Shown one piece after another: positions 9,055 to 18,749 of a DNA stretch of 64,000 bases; position 1 is the first letter of the stretch, and each line of letters starts with the position of its first letter. The stretch is from Streptomyces sp. WM6378 (GTDB lineage Bacteria; Actinomycetota; Actinomycetes; Streptomycetales; Streptomycetaceae), in NCBI RefSeq assembly GCF_001279695.1, contig NZ_LGDD01000299.1, positions 1 to 64,000 of the forward strand. The letters run 5' to 3'. Under the pieces are notes generated by a model that was not told the origin of the DNA, did no database searches, and was given only the letters and a program-made list of their open reading frames with translations. A program made the translations under genes and the position numbers.

Positions 9055-9644
9055 CAGATCGTCCCTCCGGCGTCGCCGCCCGAGGGCGACTGGCCCGACT
9101 TGTCCGGCTGGCTCGGCTGGTTCGGCTGGTTCGGCTGGTTCGCGCCGCTTTCCGGATGCGTCTCCGGCTTTGCATGTCCGGGGTCGTAATCGCCGCCGTA
9201 GTGCTTCTTCGTCTCCACGGCGATCGCCGCCATGCGCTGGCGGATCTCCGCGTCGATGTTCTGGTAGCCCTTGTGTGAAGCCAGTACCGCGATGCCCATG
9301 CCTTCAATGGAGTCCGACAGCAACTTGGACAGGCTCTCCAGCTCGGCGATCACCGTCTCGTACGAGGTGAACAGACCCGAGGCTTCGGCGAACGCGCCGC
9401 CCCCGCCCCCGAACTGGTCGCGGGCGAGCCGCTCTTGGCCCACCTCGCCCGGTCCGGCCGGAGAGCCCTTGAGGTTCCGGATCAGCTCATCCACGCGCTG
9501 CTGGAACTTCGTGAACGACGTCAGCTCGGTGACCACGTCCCCCGCGGCCGCCTGCGCCACGCCGAGCGCGTTGAACGGCCAAGACGGCGACTCCGACGCC
9601 GCCCCACCCCCGTTTGGTGGCAAAACACCCTCCCCGTACAGCAC
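9054..9644 (-). CDS. WXG-like protein, first gene of the type VII-like cassette
   Basis: About 197 residues. The start is uncertain. GTG at 9644 has AGGTGA upstream, TTG at 9623 has a stronger GGGGAGGG five bases upstream, and GTG at 9653 is also in frame. The protein has two predicted long helices (residues about 20-140) with a loop rich in Gly and Phe (DQFGGGGGAFAE), then a hydrophilic tail with three NQPNQPSQP-like units. It resembles ESX-type helical proteins without a canonical WXG. It is coupled by TGATG to the 512-residue protein. The stretch from here to the groEL end should hold the cassette promoter. Confidence 0.7.
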   Translation of the reverse strand: MLYGEGVLPPNGGGAASESPSWPFNALGVAQAAAGDVVTELTSFTKFQQRVDELIRNLKGSPAGPGEVGQERLARDQFGGGGGAFAEASGLFTSYETVIAELESLSKLLSDSIEGMGIAVLASHKGYQNIDAEIRQRMAAIAVETKKHYGGDYDPGHAKPETHPESGANQPNQPNQPSQPDKSGQSPSGGDAGGTI

Positions 9645-9781
9645 TGTTCTCACCTGCAACGCAACTCTAACTATCGGTAGTTGCGGTTCCCAGGCGTCCC
9701 CTCGCAAAGAGCGGCGGAAACAGGCCAATGTGGGGTGTGGATCGACATAACCGCTCGCTCGCGGTCTGGTTCGGAAAACGC

Positions 9782-9820
9782 CCGAGGGCGGCACCCCCGT
9801 GATGGGGATGCCGCCCTCGG
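9782..9820 (-). terminator. Hairpin terminator after groEL
   Basis: An inverted repeat with an 11-12 bp GC-rich stem (CCGAGGGCGGCA pairing with TGCCGCCCTCGG) plus an inner CCCC/GGGG stem lies 29 bases past the groEL stop. There is no long T-run, as is common in Streptomyces. It separates groEL from the cassette. Confidence 0.75.
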
Positions 9821-9849
9821 CGTACAGCCAGGAGCTACCGAGCCGGGGC

Positions 9850-11631
<1,782 letters not shown>

Positions 11632-11640
11632 GCCCAATGA

Positions 11641-11667
11641 TTAGCACTCGGCACCTGCGAGTGCAAG
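11641..11667. promoter_or_regulatory. CIRCE-like element, distal
   Basis: TTAGCACTC, 9 bases, GAGTGCAAG. The left arm is perfect and the right arm matches GAGTGCTAA at seven of nine. Only nine bases separate it from the proximal element, so two HrcA dimers could bind side by side on the same helix face region. Confidence 0.8.
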
Positions 11668-11759
11668 CGAGTCTCTTGAACCGGACCCCTCCACTTACCG
11701 GCGCTGTCCGGTCCCCCGGCGCCGGCGGGGGCTCCGCCCCCACACCCCGGCTCCTGCGG

Positions 11760-12054
11760 AGGGCCGTCCGTTTCGCCCGCGGGTCGCGCGTGGCTGGTCG
11801 CGCCGTTCCCCGCGCCCCTAAACCCGCTTTCGGCCTCGCGTCGCGCGTGGTTGCTCGCGCAGTTCCTCGCGCCCCTTAACCCCTTCGACGTGCGGGTCGT
11901 GCGTGGTTGCTCGCGCCGTTCCCCGCGCCCCTGGCAGCGCCGGGTGCAGGCATCCCCAGCCCGTCATGGGGTCCCCCCTGGCCCTTAAGCCCTTGGGGGA
12001 GTTTGAGGACGAGCGCCCTTCAGGCGCGAACGGGGTCTGGGGCGGAGCCCCAGG
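11760..12054 (+). repeat. Mosaic intergenic repeat, copy 1
   Basis: This array has three degenerate copies of a GTGGTTGCTCGCGC..TTCCCCGCGCCCCT unit (about 11780-11935). It continues with a conserved block of about 95 bases (11960-12054) that starts CCCGTCATGGGG, runs through GAGTTTGAGGACGAGCGCC and ends GGGGCGGAGCCCCAGG. The same blocks recur at 38.1-38.4 kb in inverse orientation and at 46.5-46.9 kb. No gene is visible here. Confidence 0.8.
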
Positions 12055-12093
12055 TCACGACCACCGGGCAGCAACCACGAGGGGGACGCAGGA

Positions 12094-12137
12094 ACGCGTG
12101 AAGGGAGCCACCCTTTTGGGCAGCCCCCTTCACGCGT
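12094..12137 (-). terminator. Terminator of the cold shock gene
   Basis: A perfect 12-bp stem (ACGCGTGAAGGG with CCCTTCACGCGT) with a 20-base loop that itself can fold, starting 29 bases after the cold shock stop codon. Confidence 0.8.
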
Positions 12138-12166
12138 GAGTGCGTCGGTGGCCGATCGCGCCGAGA

Positions 12167-12370
12167 TCAGACGGCGAGCTTGACCATGTCCGCCTGCGGA
12201 CCCTTCTGGCCCTGCGAGATCTCGAACTCGACTCGCTGACCTTCTTCAAGGGTGCGGTAACCGTCCATCTGGATCGCGCTGTAGTGGACGAAAACATCCG
12301 CACCACCGTCGACCGCGATGAAGCCGTACCCCTTCTCCGCGTTGAACCACTTGACGGTGCCCTGAGCCAT
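12167..12370 (-). CDS. Cold shock protein (CspA family)
   Basis: 67 residues starting [10 protein letters not shown], with the RNP-1-like KGYGFI and the RNP-2-like VFVHYS of a single OB-fold cold shock domain. It binds single-stranded nucleic acids and acts as an RNA chaperone. The ATG at 12370 has AGGGGAG upstream; an in-frame ATG ten codons earlier is less likely. It is a single gene with its own terminator. Streptomyces carry several such paralogues, so I give no symbol. Confidence 0.95.
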   Translation of the reverse strand: MAQGTVKWFNAEKGYGFIAVDGGADVFVHYSAIQMDGYRTLEEGQRVEFEISQGQKGPQADMVKLAV

Positions 12371-12803
12371 GCCTAACTCCCCTATTACTGGCCCTTGCAC
12401 GGGACCACACTTCGCGGACCCGGGTCAGACCTCCACCCTCCGACAGGAGAGGGTGTGCGCCGGAACGCGTCGACCGCGGCTGAATGTATCTGCCCAACTG
12501 CCCTCTGCAACAGGTCAATCGGACGAGAATTCCGGGCACACTCGGAGAGCGGAATGCCGTGAATTCAACATTCCGGGGCAAGTCGGGCCGGGCAAAGCGC
12601 ACTTAAGGCACAAAGGACACACACACTTTGACCTCATGTTGTCGCGTTCTCATATGCACTTGGCATTCGAAGCGAAGGGGCTTCCCCAACTGTACCCCGC
12701 TCAACCATGTTGAATTGCCCCCTCCGCTTCTCGTGCGGAGAGGGCAACTCTGGGTTCAACTCTGGGTACGGATGAAGTTAAACGCGCGGTTGAAGACGGC
12801 GGA
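12371..12803. other. Intergenic region upstream of the cold shock gene
   Basis: 433 bases holding the cold shock promoter and probably a long leader, and the terminator of the thrC-thiS unit (12715-12747). AT content is raised around 12500-12680 compared with the surroundings. I saw no small gene or further repeat. Confidence 0.5.
12715..12747 (-). terminator. Terminator of the thrC-thiS unit
   Basis: A 13-bp stem with one mismatch (TTGCCCCCTCCGC with GCGGAGAGGGCAA) and a 9-base segment between, 57 bases past the sulfur-carrier stop. Confidence 0.75.
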
Positions 12804-13079
12804 TCAGCCGCCCGCGACCGCCGGGATGATCGAGACGCCGGCGCCCTCGGGCGTGGCCGTCTGGAGGCCCTGCTCGAAGCGCACGTCGTCGTCGTTGACG
12901 TACACGTTGACGAAGCGGCGCAGCTTGCCCTGGTCGTCCAGGACGCGCGCGGCGATGCCGGCGTGGTTCTTCTCCAGGTCGGCGATGACCTCGGCGAGGG
13001 TGGCTCCCTCGGCGGCGACCTCGGCCCGGCCACCGGTGTAGGTGCGGAGAATCGTGGGGATGCGGACGTTCACGCTCAT
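12804..13079 (-). CDS. ThiS/MoaD-type sulfur carrier protein (CysO-like)
   Basis: 91 residues with a ubiquitin-like fold pattern and the diagnostic C-terminal AVAGG. The terminal Gly-Gly is adenylated and then converted to a thiocarboxylate to donate sulfur. The motif IIPAVAGG is typical of MoaD/CysO members. It follows thrC by 66 bases on the same strand and shares its terminator. Mycobacterial CysO serves cysteine synthesis; related carriers (HcyS) serve homocysteine synthesis. Which pathway is used here is not decided by sequence. No ThiF/MoeB-like activator is adjacent. Confidence 0.85.
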   Translation of the reverse strand: MSVNVRIPTILRTYTGGRAEVAAEGATLAEVIADLEKNHAGIAARVLDDQGKLRRFVNVYVNDDDVRFEQGLQTATPEGAGVSIIPAVAGG

Positions 13080-13145
13080 GGTTCGGTGCTCCTAGTCGTT
13101 CAGCAGTGGCTCAGTGGGCCGGGGCCCGCCTCGTGGCTCAGCGCC

Positions 13146-14444
13146 TCAGTGGGCGAGGCCGGCCTCGCGGAAGGCGTCCAGGCTCGGGCGGATGGTCGCG
13201 GTCGCCTGGGACGTGGCGGCCACCGCGTCCAGGGTCTTGAGCCCGTCACCGGTGTTGAGCACGACCGTGGTGAGCGACGGGTCGATGAGACCGGCCTCGA
13301 TGAGCTTCTTGGTGACGCCGACCGTCACGCCGCCCGCGGTCTCCGCGAAGATGCCCTCGGTCCGGGCGAGCAGCTTGATCGCGTCGACGATCTGCTCGTC
13401 GTTCACGTCCTCCACCGCGCCGCCGGTACGGCGCGCGATGTCCAGGACGTACGGGCCGTCCGCCGGGTTGCCGATCGCGAGGGACTTGGCGATGGTGTCC
13501 GGCTTCTGGGGGCGTACGACGTCGTGCCCGGCCTTGAAGGCGGTCGACACCGGGGAGCAGCCCTCGGCCTGCGCGCCGAAGATCTTGTACGGCTTGTCCT
13601 CGACGAGGCCGAGCTTGATCAGCTCCTGGAGGCCCTTGTCGATCTTGGTGAGCTGGGAGCCCGAGGCGATCGGGATGACCAGCTGGTCCGGCAGCCGCCA
13701 GCCGAGCTGCTCGCAGATCTCGTACGCCAGCGTCTTGGAACCCTCGCCGTAGTACGGCCGCAGGTTGACGTTGACGAAGCCCCAGCCCTCGCCGAGCGGG
13801 TCGCCGATGAGCTCGGAGCAGAAGCGGTTCACGTCGTCGTAGTTGCCCTCGATGCCGACGAGCTCGCCGCCGTACACCGCGGCCATGACGACCTTGCCCT
13901 GCTCCAGGTCGTGCGGGATGAACACGCAGGAGCGGAAGCCGGCCCGCGCGGCGGCGGCGCCGACCGCGCCCGCGAGGTTTCCGGTGGAGGAGCAGGAGAG
14001 CGTGGTGAAGCCGAAGGCGCGGGCGGCCTCCAGGGCCTGGGCGACGACGCGGTCCTTGAAGGAGTGCGTCGGGTTGCCCGAGTCGTCCTTGACGAACAGC
14101 TTGCCGGGCTCGACGCCCAGCTCGCGCGCCAGGTTCTCGGCCTTGACGAGCTTGGTGAAGCCCGGGTTCAGGTTGGGCTTGTCGGCGACGTCGGCGGGGA
14201 CGGGCAGCAGCGGTGCGTAACGCCAGATGTTCTCGGGGCCCGCCTCGATCTGCTTGCGCAGCGCCTCGGGGTCGCCGAGCGGCAGGTCATAAGCCACTTC
14301 GAGCGGTCCGAAACACAGTTCGCAGGCGAAGATCGGGCCAAGTTCGAAACGCTGGCCGCACTCGCGGCAGGAAAGCCCGGACGCCGGACCGAGATCAACC
14401 GCATTGTCGGCAGAGGTACGGTTTTCGACAGTCTGTGCAGACAT
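13146..14444 (-). CDS. thrC: Threonine synthase
   Basis: 432 residues from the ATG at 14444 (MSAQTVENR); two more upstream ATGs are in frame. It converts O-phosphohomoserine to threonine with pyridoxal phosphate. The PLP lysine is Lys130 in NPTHSFKDR. A Cys4 zinc-ribbon-like N-terminal piece (CRECG and CELCFG) is typical of actinobacterial ThrC. LSCSSTGNLAGAVGA is the phosphate/substrate loop. It is the first gene of a two-gene unit with the sulfur carrier. The upstream 300 bases to the divergent gpgS hold the promoters. Confidence 0.95.
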   Translation of the reverse strand: MSAQTVENRTSADNAVDLGPASGLSCRECGQRFELGPIFACELCFGPLEVAYDLPLGDPEALRKQIEAGPENIWRYAPLLPVPADVADKPNLNPGFTKLVKAENLARELGVEPGKLFVKDDSGNPTHSFKDRVVAQALEAARAFGFTTLSCSSTGNLAGAVGAAAARAGFRSCVFIPHDLEQGKVVMAAVYGGELVGIEGNYDDVNRFCSELIGDPLGEGWGFVNVNLRPYYGEGSKTLAYEICEQLGWRLPDQLVIPIASGSQLTKIDKGLQELIKLGLVEDKPYKIFGAQAEGCSPVSTAFKAGHDVVRPQKPDTIAKSLAIGNPADGPYVLDIARRTGGAVEDVNDEQIVDAIKLLARTEGIFAETAGGVTVGVTKKLIEAGLIDPSLTTVVLNTGDGLKTLDAVAATSQATATIRPSLDAFREAGLAH

Positions 14445-14753
14445 GGAGGGGAGGCCCTTTCTCCTCATCTTCCTCACGGCGAACGTCGCCATGAGACGGA
14501 TTTGGCACCTTCCCTAGCCGGTGGCCTCGTGTCTTGGATCGTAGAGATCGACGAGAACCGACTGGAGGGTTGCCGGGGCTTCAACGGGCCGTTTCCCTCT
14601 GCCCCTCTGGATGAGCGGTATTCGATTGTCAGCGTGACGACGACCCCCGACATGCGACGGTCATCCGCGTTGTTCAAGACTGTAACCGAAGCCCGGGACG
14701 GTTGAGATAGTCGTCCGAACCGCGAGATGGATCACACGAGGAGGCCAGGAACC
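14445..14753. other. Divergent promoter region, thrC / gpgS
   Basis: 309 bases between two divergent starts. It should carry both promoters. I looked for a leader peptide, T-box or riboswitch-like hairpins before thrC and saw nothing convincing. Confidence 0.4.
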
Positions 14754-15701
14754 GTGCTGGAAGAGGTGGAACGCTGGCTGAGCAGGCGTTCCTGGTCCGC
14801 GGCCGAGCGGCCGATCGAGCGGATCCTGGCCGCGAAACAGCGCACGGGCACGACCGTCAGTGTCGTGCTGCCCGCCCTCGACGAAGAGGCCACCGTCGGT
14901 GACATCGTGGCCGCGATCCGGCGCGAGCTGATGACCGCTTCCGTGCCCCTGATCGACGAGCTCGTGGTGATCGACTCCGGCTCCACCGACCGTACGGCCG
15001 AGGTCGCGGCGAAGGCCGGCGCCCGGGTCGTCCACCGGGACGCGATCCTGCCCCGCATACCCGCGCTGCCCGGCAAGGGCGAGGTGCTGTGGCGCTCGCT
15101 GCTCGTGACCAGCAGCGACGTCGTGTGCTTCATCGACGCGGACCTGAAGGACTTCGACGCGGGGTTCGTCTCCGGGATCGTCGGGCCGCTCCTGACCGAC
15201 CCGGACGTGGACTTCGTCAAGGCGATGTACGACCGCCCCTTCGGGGAGACGGCGGGCCAGGGCGGCCGGGTCACCGAGCTCGTGGCGCGGCCGCTGCTCA
15301 ACCTCCACTGGCCCCAACTGGCCGGAATCGTCCAGCCGTTGGGCGGCGAGTACGCGGCCCGGCGCTCGCTCCTGGAGCGGCTGCCGTTCCCCGTCGGGTA
15401 CGGAGTGGAGCTCGCGCTGCTCGTCGACGCGCTGCACACGGTGGGCCTCGACGCGCTGGCGCAGGTCGACGTGGGCGTACGCAGGCACCGCCACCAGGAC
15501 GGGCTGGCGCTCGGCCGGATGGCCGCCGCGATCTACCGCACCGCGCAGCTGAGGCTGTCCCGGGGCCATCTCGTACGACCCGAGCTGACCCAGTTCGAGC
15601 GCGGTGAGCACGGCTTCGTACCGCATACGTACGCCGTCGACACCGAGGAGCGGCCGCCCATGCGGGACATCGAGGAGTACGCGGTGCACCGGGCGGCGTA
15701 G
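14754..15701 (+). CDS. gpgS: Glucosyl-3-phosphoglycerate synthase
   Basis: 315 residues from GTG 14754, chosen for the AGGAGG eight bases upstream; an in-frame ATG at 14727 lacks such a site. It is a GT81-type glycosyltransferase that makes glucosyl-3-phosphoglycerate from an NDP-glucose and 3-phosphoglycerate. Motifs include VVLPALDEEATVGD, VVIDSGSTDRT, PGKGEVLWRSL and CFIDADLKDF (metal/nucleotide site). The product feeds glucosylglycerate, a compatible solute, or methylglucose polysaccharide. It lies 74 bases before otsA, giving an osmolyte neighbourhood. The phosphatase GpgP is not seen here. Confidence 0.88.
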   Translation: MLEEVERWLSRRSWSAAERPIERILAAKQRTGTTVSVVLPALDEEATVGDIVAAIRRELMTASVPLIDELVVIDSGSTDRTAEVAAKAGARVVHRDAILPRIPALPGKGEVLWRSLLVTSSDVVCFIDADLKDFDAGFVSGIVGPLLTDPDVDFVKAMYDRPFGETAGQGGRVTELVARPLLNLHWPQLAGIVQPLGGEYAARRSLLERLPFPVGYGVELALLVDALHTVGLDALAQVDVGVRRHRHQDGLALGRMAAAIYRTAQLRLSRGHLVRPELTQFERGEHGFVPHTYAVDTEERPPMRDIEEYAVHRAA

Positions 15702-15775
15702 GACGGCCGGATCCCGCTCCCGGGGGCGGGCGTACGGGTGTTTGAGGGGTTGCGGGGTGGGCTAGGTTCCGCAAC

Positions 15776-17251
15776 ATGGTCACCGCGCACGCCGCCCCCA
15801 GGGCCCAGGTACTCGTCGCGTCGAATCGCGGCCCCGTCTCGTACGCCCTGAAGGAGGACGGGTCCCTCGAATCCAAGCGGGGCGGGGGCGGGCTCGTCTC
15901 GGGGCTCAGCGCGATCGGCTCCGACGTGGAGTCGGTGTGGGTGTGCGCGGCGCTCGGCGACGGCGACCGCGAGGCGGTGCGACGCGGCGTGGGTGAGACG
16001 GGCGTCCGGATGCTGGACATCGACCCGGTCGTCTTCTCCGACGCGTACAACGGCATCGCGAACTCGGTGCTGTGGTTCGTCCAGCACATGCTGTACCAGA
16101 CGCCGCTCGAACCGGTCTTCGACGCGGAGTTCCGGCGGCAGTGGGCGTCGTACGAGGCGTACAACCGCGCCTTCGCCGAGGCGCTGGCGGCGGAGGCGGG
16201 GGTCGGGGCGCGCGTCCTGGTGCAGGACTACCACCTCGCCCTGGTGCCGGGGATGCTCCGCTCGCTCCGCCCCGACCTGCGGATCGCCCACTTCTCGCAC
16301 ACGCCGTGGGCGCCGGTGGACTACTTCCGGATGCTCCCTGACGACATCGCGCGGCAGTTGTTGCGGGGGATGCTGGGCGCGGACCGGCTGGGCTTCCTCA
16401 CCTGGCGGTGGGCCTCCGCGTTCGCGGCGTCGGTGTCGGGGGTGCTGGGGGCGGACGAGGGCGAGGTGGTCGGCTCGCCCGGCGCGGAGGGGCGGGTCTT
16501 CTTCCGGCACGGGGTGGTGGCCGGGGAGCCTGCCGCTCGCGAGACCGACATCGCCGTGTACCCGCTCGGCGCGGACGGCGACTTCCTGCGGCGGCGCTCC
16601 CACGAGGCCGACGTCGAGGAGCGCATGGCCGCCCTGCGCGAGCAGATCGGGCCGGACCGTCGGACGATCGTGCGGGTCGACCGCACCGAGCTGTCCAAGA
16701 ACATCGTGCGGGGTCTGCTCGCCTACCGGCACCTGCTCGACACGCACCCCGAGTGGCGCGAACGGGTCGTGCACGTCGCCTTCGCGTATCCCTCCCGGCA
16801 GGATCTGGCGGTCTACCGGGAGTACACGGAGGAGGTCGGGCGGGTGGCAGATGAAATCAACTCCGCTTACGGGACTGCCGGTTGGACCCCTGTCGTGCTT
16901 CACGTTCAGGACGACTTCGCCCGTTCGCTCGCCGCCTACCGGCTCGCGGACGTCGCCCTCGTCAACCCCGTCCGCGATGGCATGAACCTCGTCGCCAAGG
17001 AGGTTCCGGTGGTGTCCGACGCGGGGTGCGTGCTGGTGCTTTCGCGGGAGGCGGGGGCGTTCGCGGAGCTGGGGGAGGATGCGATCGTCGTGAACCCGTA
17101 CGACGTCACGGGGACGGCTGCCGCGTTGCACGCGGGGCTGTCCATGGCGGAGGAGGAGCGGGCGGAACGCACCAAACGGCTGGCTGCGGCGGGTACTGCG
17201 TTGCCGCCTCGGCGGTGGTTCTTGGCGCAGTTGGAGGCGCTGGGGGGCTGA
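15776..17251 (+). CDS. otsA: Trehalose-6-phosphate synthase
   Basis: 491 residues, GT20 family. It joins glucose from NDP-glucose to glucose 6-phosphate. Seen motifs are LVASNRGPVSY with the following Gly-rich GGGGLVSGL loop, VQDYHLALVPGML, and the C-terminal DGMNLVAKE that binds the nucleotide sugar. The length fits bacterial OtsA. It is convergent with otsB, 47 bases apart, so the pair is not an operon but is likely co-inherited for trehalose synthesis. It shares direction with gpgS and may be cotranscribed with it. Confidence 0.95.
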   Translation: MVTAHAAPRAQVLVASNRGPVSYALKEDGSLESKRGGGGLVSGLSAIGSDVESVWVCAALGDGDREAVRRGVGETGVRMLDIDPVVFSDAYNGIANSVLWFVQHMLYQTPLEPVFDAEFRRQWASYEAYNRAFAEALAAEAGVGARVLVQDYHLALVPGMLRSLRPDLRIAHFSHTPWAPVDYFRMLPDDIARQLLRGMLGADRLGFLTWRWASAFAASVSGVLGADEGEVVGSPGAEGRVFFRHGVVAGEPAARETDIAVYPLGADGDFLRRRSHEADVEERMAALREQIGPDRRTIVRVDRTELSKNIVRGLLAYRHLLDTHPEWRERVVHVAFAYPSRQDLAVYREYTEEVGRVADEINSAYGTAGWTPVVLHVQDDFARSLAAYRLADVALVNPVRDGMNLVAKEVPVVSDAGCVLVLSREAGAFAELGEDAIVVNPYDVTGTAAALHAGLSMAEEERAERTKRLAAAGTALPPRRWFLAQLEALGG

Positions 17252-17298
17252 GGGGGGCGTTTGCCCACCGGCCCGCCCGGACGCGCCCCCGGCCAGCG

Positions 17299-18138
17299 CT
17301 ACATGTGCGAGGCGAGGGTCCTCAGGAACTTCGTCACCGACGCCGGGCCGTTCAGCAACAGGTCGGCCCTTTCGGCCAGTTCGGGGATCACCGTGTCCGC
17401 GGCCACCAGCAGCCCCGGCATGCCGTCCGAGCGGAGTTTTTCCACGGCGGCGAACGCGGGGAGGTCGCCCAGGTCGTCGCCCGCGTACAGGACCGACTCG
17501 GCTCCCACCTCGCGTACGTACGCGGCGAGCGCCACCCCCTTGTCCATGCCCGGGGGCCTCAACTCCAGTACCAGGCGGCCGGGTTCGAGCACCAGGCCGT
17601 GGTGGGTGGCCAGGTCGGCGAGGGGGGTGCGCAGGGCCTCGAAGGCGGCCTCGGGGTCCTGCGCCCGGCGGGTGTGGACCGCGACGGCCTGGCCCTTCTC
17701 CTCGATCCACGTGCCGCGCCAGGCGCCGTGCGTGTCGAGAACTCCGGGGAGTTCCGCGCGGGCCGCGGCCACGCCGGGGTGGGCGGCGGGGGTATGGACG
17801 GTGCCGGTGACCGCGTCCCAGCGCTCGGCGCCGTAGTGGCCCAGGACCACGAGGTGCTCAAGGCCTGCTACCCCCGCGAAGCCCCCGTAGCGGACCGCGA
17901 CCCCGGCCGGCCGGCCGGTGACGACGGCGACGGATGCGACGTGCGGGGCCAGCGCGACCAGTGCGGGTACGGCGTCGGGGTGGGCCCGGGCCTGCTCGGG
18001 GTCGGCGACGATCTCGGCGAGCGTGCCGTCGAAGTCGATCGCGACGACGGCGCGCTCCGGGCGGGCCACGATCGCGGCGAGGCCGTCGCGGCCGAGCTGG
18101 GTGGCGGGGGTCGGCAGGGGTTGCGGTTGGCTTCCCAT
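17299..18138 (-). CDS. otsB: Trehalose-6-phosphate phosphatase
   Basis: 279 residues of the HAD superfamily. Motif I is AIDFDGTLAE (nucleophile Asp about 34 and acid Asp two residues later), motif II VVTGRPAG, and motif IV YAGDDLGD. The HAD cap between the motifs is of the trehalose-phosphatase type (ELRPPGMDKGVAL). It removes phosphate from trehalose 6-phosphate made by the convergent otsA. The end is only 47 bases from the otsA end. Confidence 0.94.
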   Translation of the reverse strand: MGSQPQPLPTPATQLGRDGLAAIVARPERAVVAIDFDGTLAEIVADPEQARAHPDAVPALVALAPHVASVAVVTGRPAGVAVRYGGFAGVAGLEHLVVLGHYGAERWDAVTGTVHTPAAHPGVAAARAELPGVLDTHGAWRGTWIEEKGQAVAVHTRRAQDPEAAFEALRTPLADLATHHGLVLEPGRLVLELRPPGMDKGVALAAYVREVGAESVLYAGDDLGDLPAFAAVEKLRSDGMPGLLVAADTVIPELAERADLLLNGPASVTKFLRTLASHM

Positions 18139-18205
18139 GCGGCCGACCCTATCGGGGTCCGGGCGGGGGGGGGCGGGTGCACGTATGGCGCAACGGCGCG
18201 TGCGG

Positions 18206-18445
18206 TCAGCGGTGGTCGCGCTGTTCGTGCCTGGCCCGGCGGAGGCGGTTGACGGTCACGGGGGCGTGGGCGAGGGCGCGGGTGTCGTCCAGGAGGGCGT
18301 TGAGGAGCTGGTAGTAGCGCGTGGGTGAGACCCCGAGCTCCTCCCTGATGGCCCGCTCCTTGGCACCGGGGGTGGGCCAGGCGCGGGCCTCCATCCGGAG
18401 CACGGCCAGCGCGCGGTCGTCCAGCTCTTCTGCCTCTTCTGCCAT
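18206..18445 (-). CDS. DUF3263-type small helix-turn-helix protein
   Basis: 79 residues from the ATG at 18445 (MAEEAEELDDRALAVL). The core AWPTPGAKERAIREELGVSPTRYYQ can be read as a winged or simple helix-turn-helix, as in the actinobacterial DUF3263 family of unknown function. There is no signal peptide or membrane segment. The gap to otsB is 67 bases on the same strand, so the two may be cotranscribed. Upstream lies a repeat-rich gap of about 300 bases. Regulator status is inferred from fold only. Confidence 0.8.
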   Translation of the reverse strand: MAEEAEELDDRALAVLRMEARAWPTPGAKERAIREELGVSPTRYYQLLNALLDDTRALAHAPVTVNRLRRARHEQRDHR

Positions 18446-18469
18446 GCGGTCCACGGTAGCCGTGGGCGG

Positions 18470-18749
18470 GGGTGGGGTGCGGTCCGGCGGGATGCGCTGG
18501 GGCTCCGGGAGGCCCCTTCCCGCCCCTTCCCGCAACCCTCCGGGGGTCTGGGGGCGGAGCCCCGAAGGGGGTAGGGGGCGGAGCCCCAGGGCTCCACCTT
18601 CTCAACCCCCGTCACGGGCGGGCGGGTGCGCAAACCCGCGGGGAGTCCGGGGCGGAGCCCCGGGAGCTCAGCCCGTCCAACGCTGAGCAACGGGGGGGGC
18701 AGGTGGGCGAACCCCCGGGGTCTGGGGCACAGCCCCGAGGAGCCCAGGG
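18470..18749. repeat. Mosaic intergenic repeats, GGGGCGGAGCCCC type
   Basis: About 280 bases without a gene, holding at least four short units of the form GGGTCTGGGGGCGGAGCCCC or GGGAGTCCGGGGCGGAGCCCC (near 18539, 18575, 18645 and 18713). Each is a near-palindrome able to form a hairpin. The same units recur at 12.0, 38.1-38.6 and 46.7-46.8 kb. They sit between the substrate-binding protein end and the DUF3263 start, where they may also terminate transcription. Confidence 0.7.

Noticed and set aside
12963..14705. Long plus-strand frame opposite thrC
   Set aside because: An antisense shadow with Arg/Gly/Asp-rich composition and no recognisable domain; thrC explains the DNA.
14445..14753. Riboswitch or attenuator before thrC
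   Set aside because: No leader peptide rich in Thr/Ile and no strong alternative hairpins were seen.
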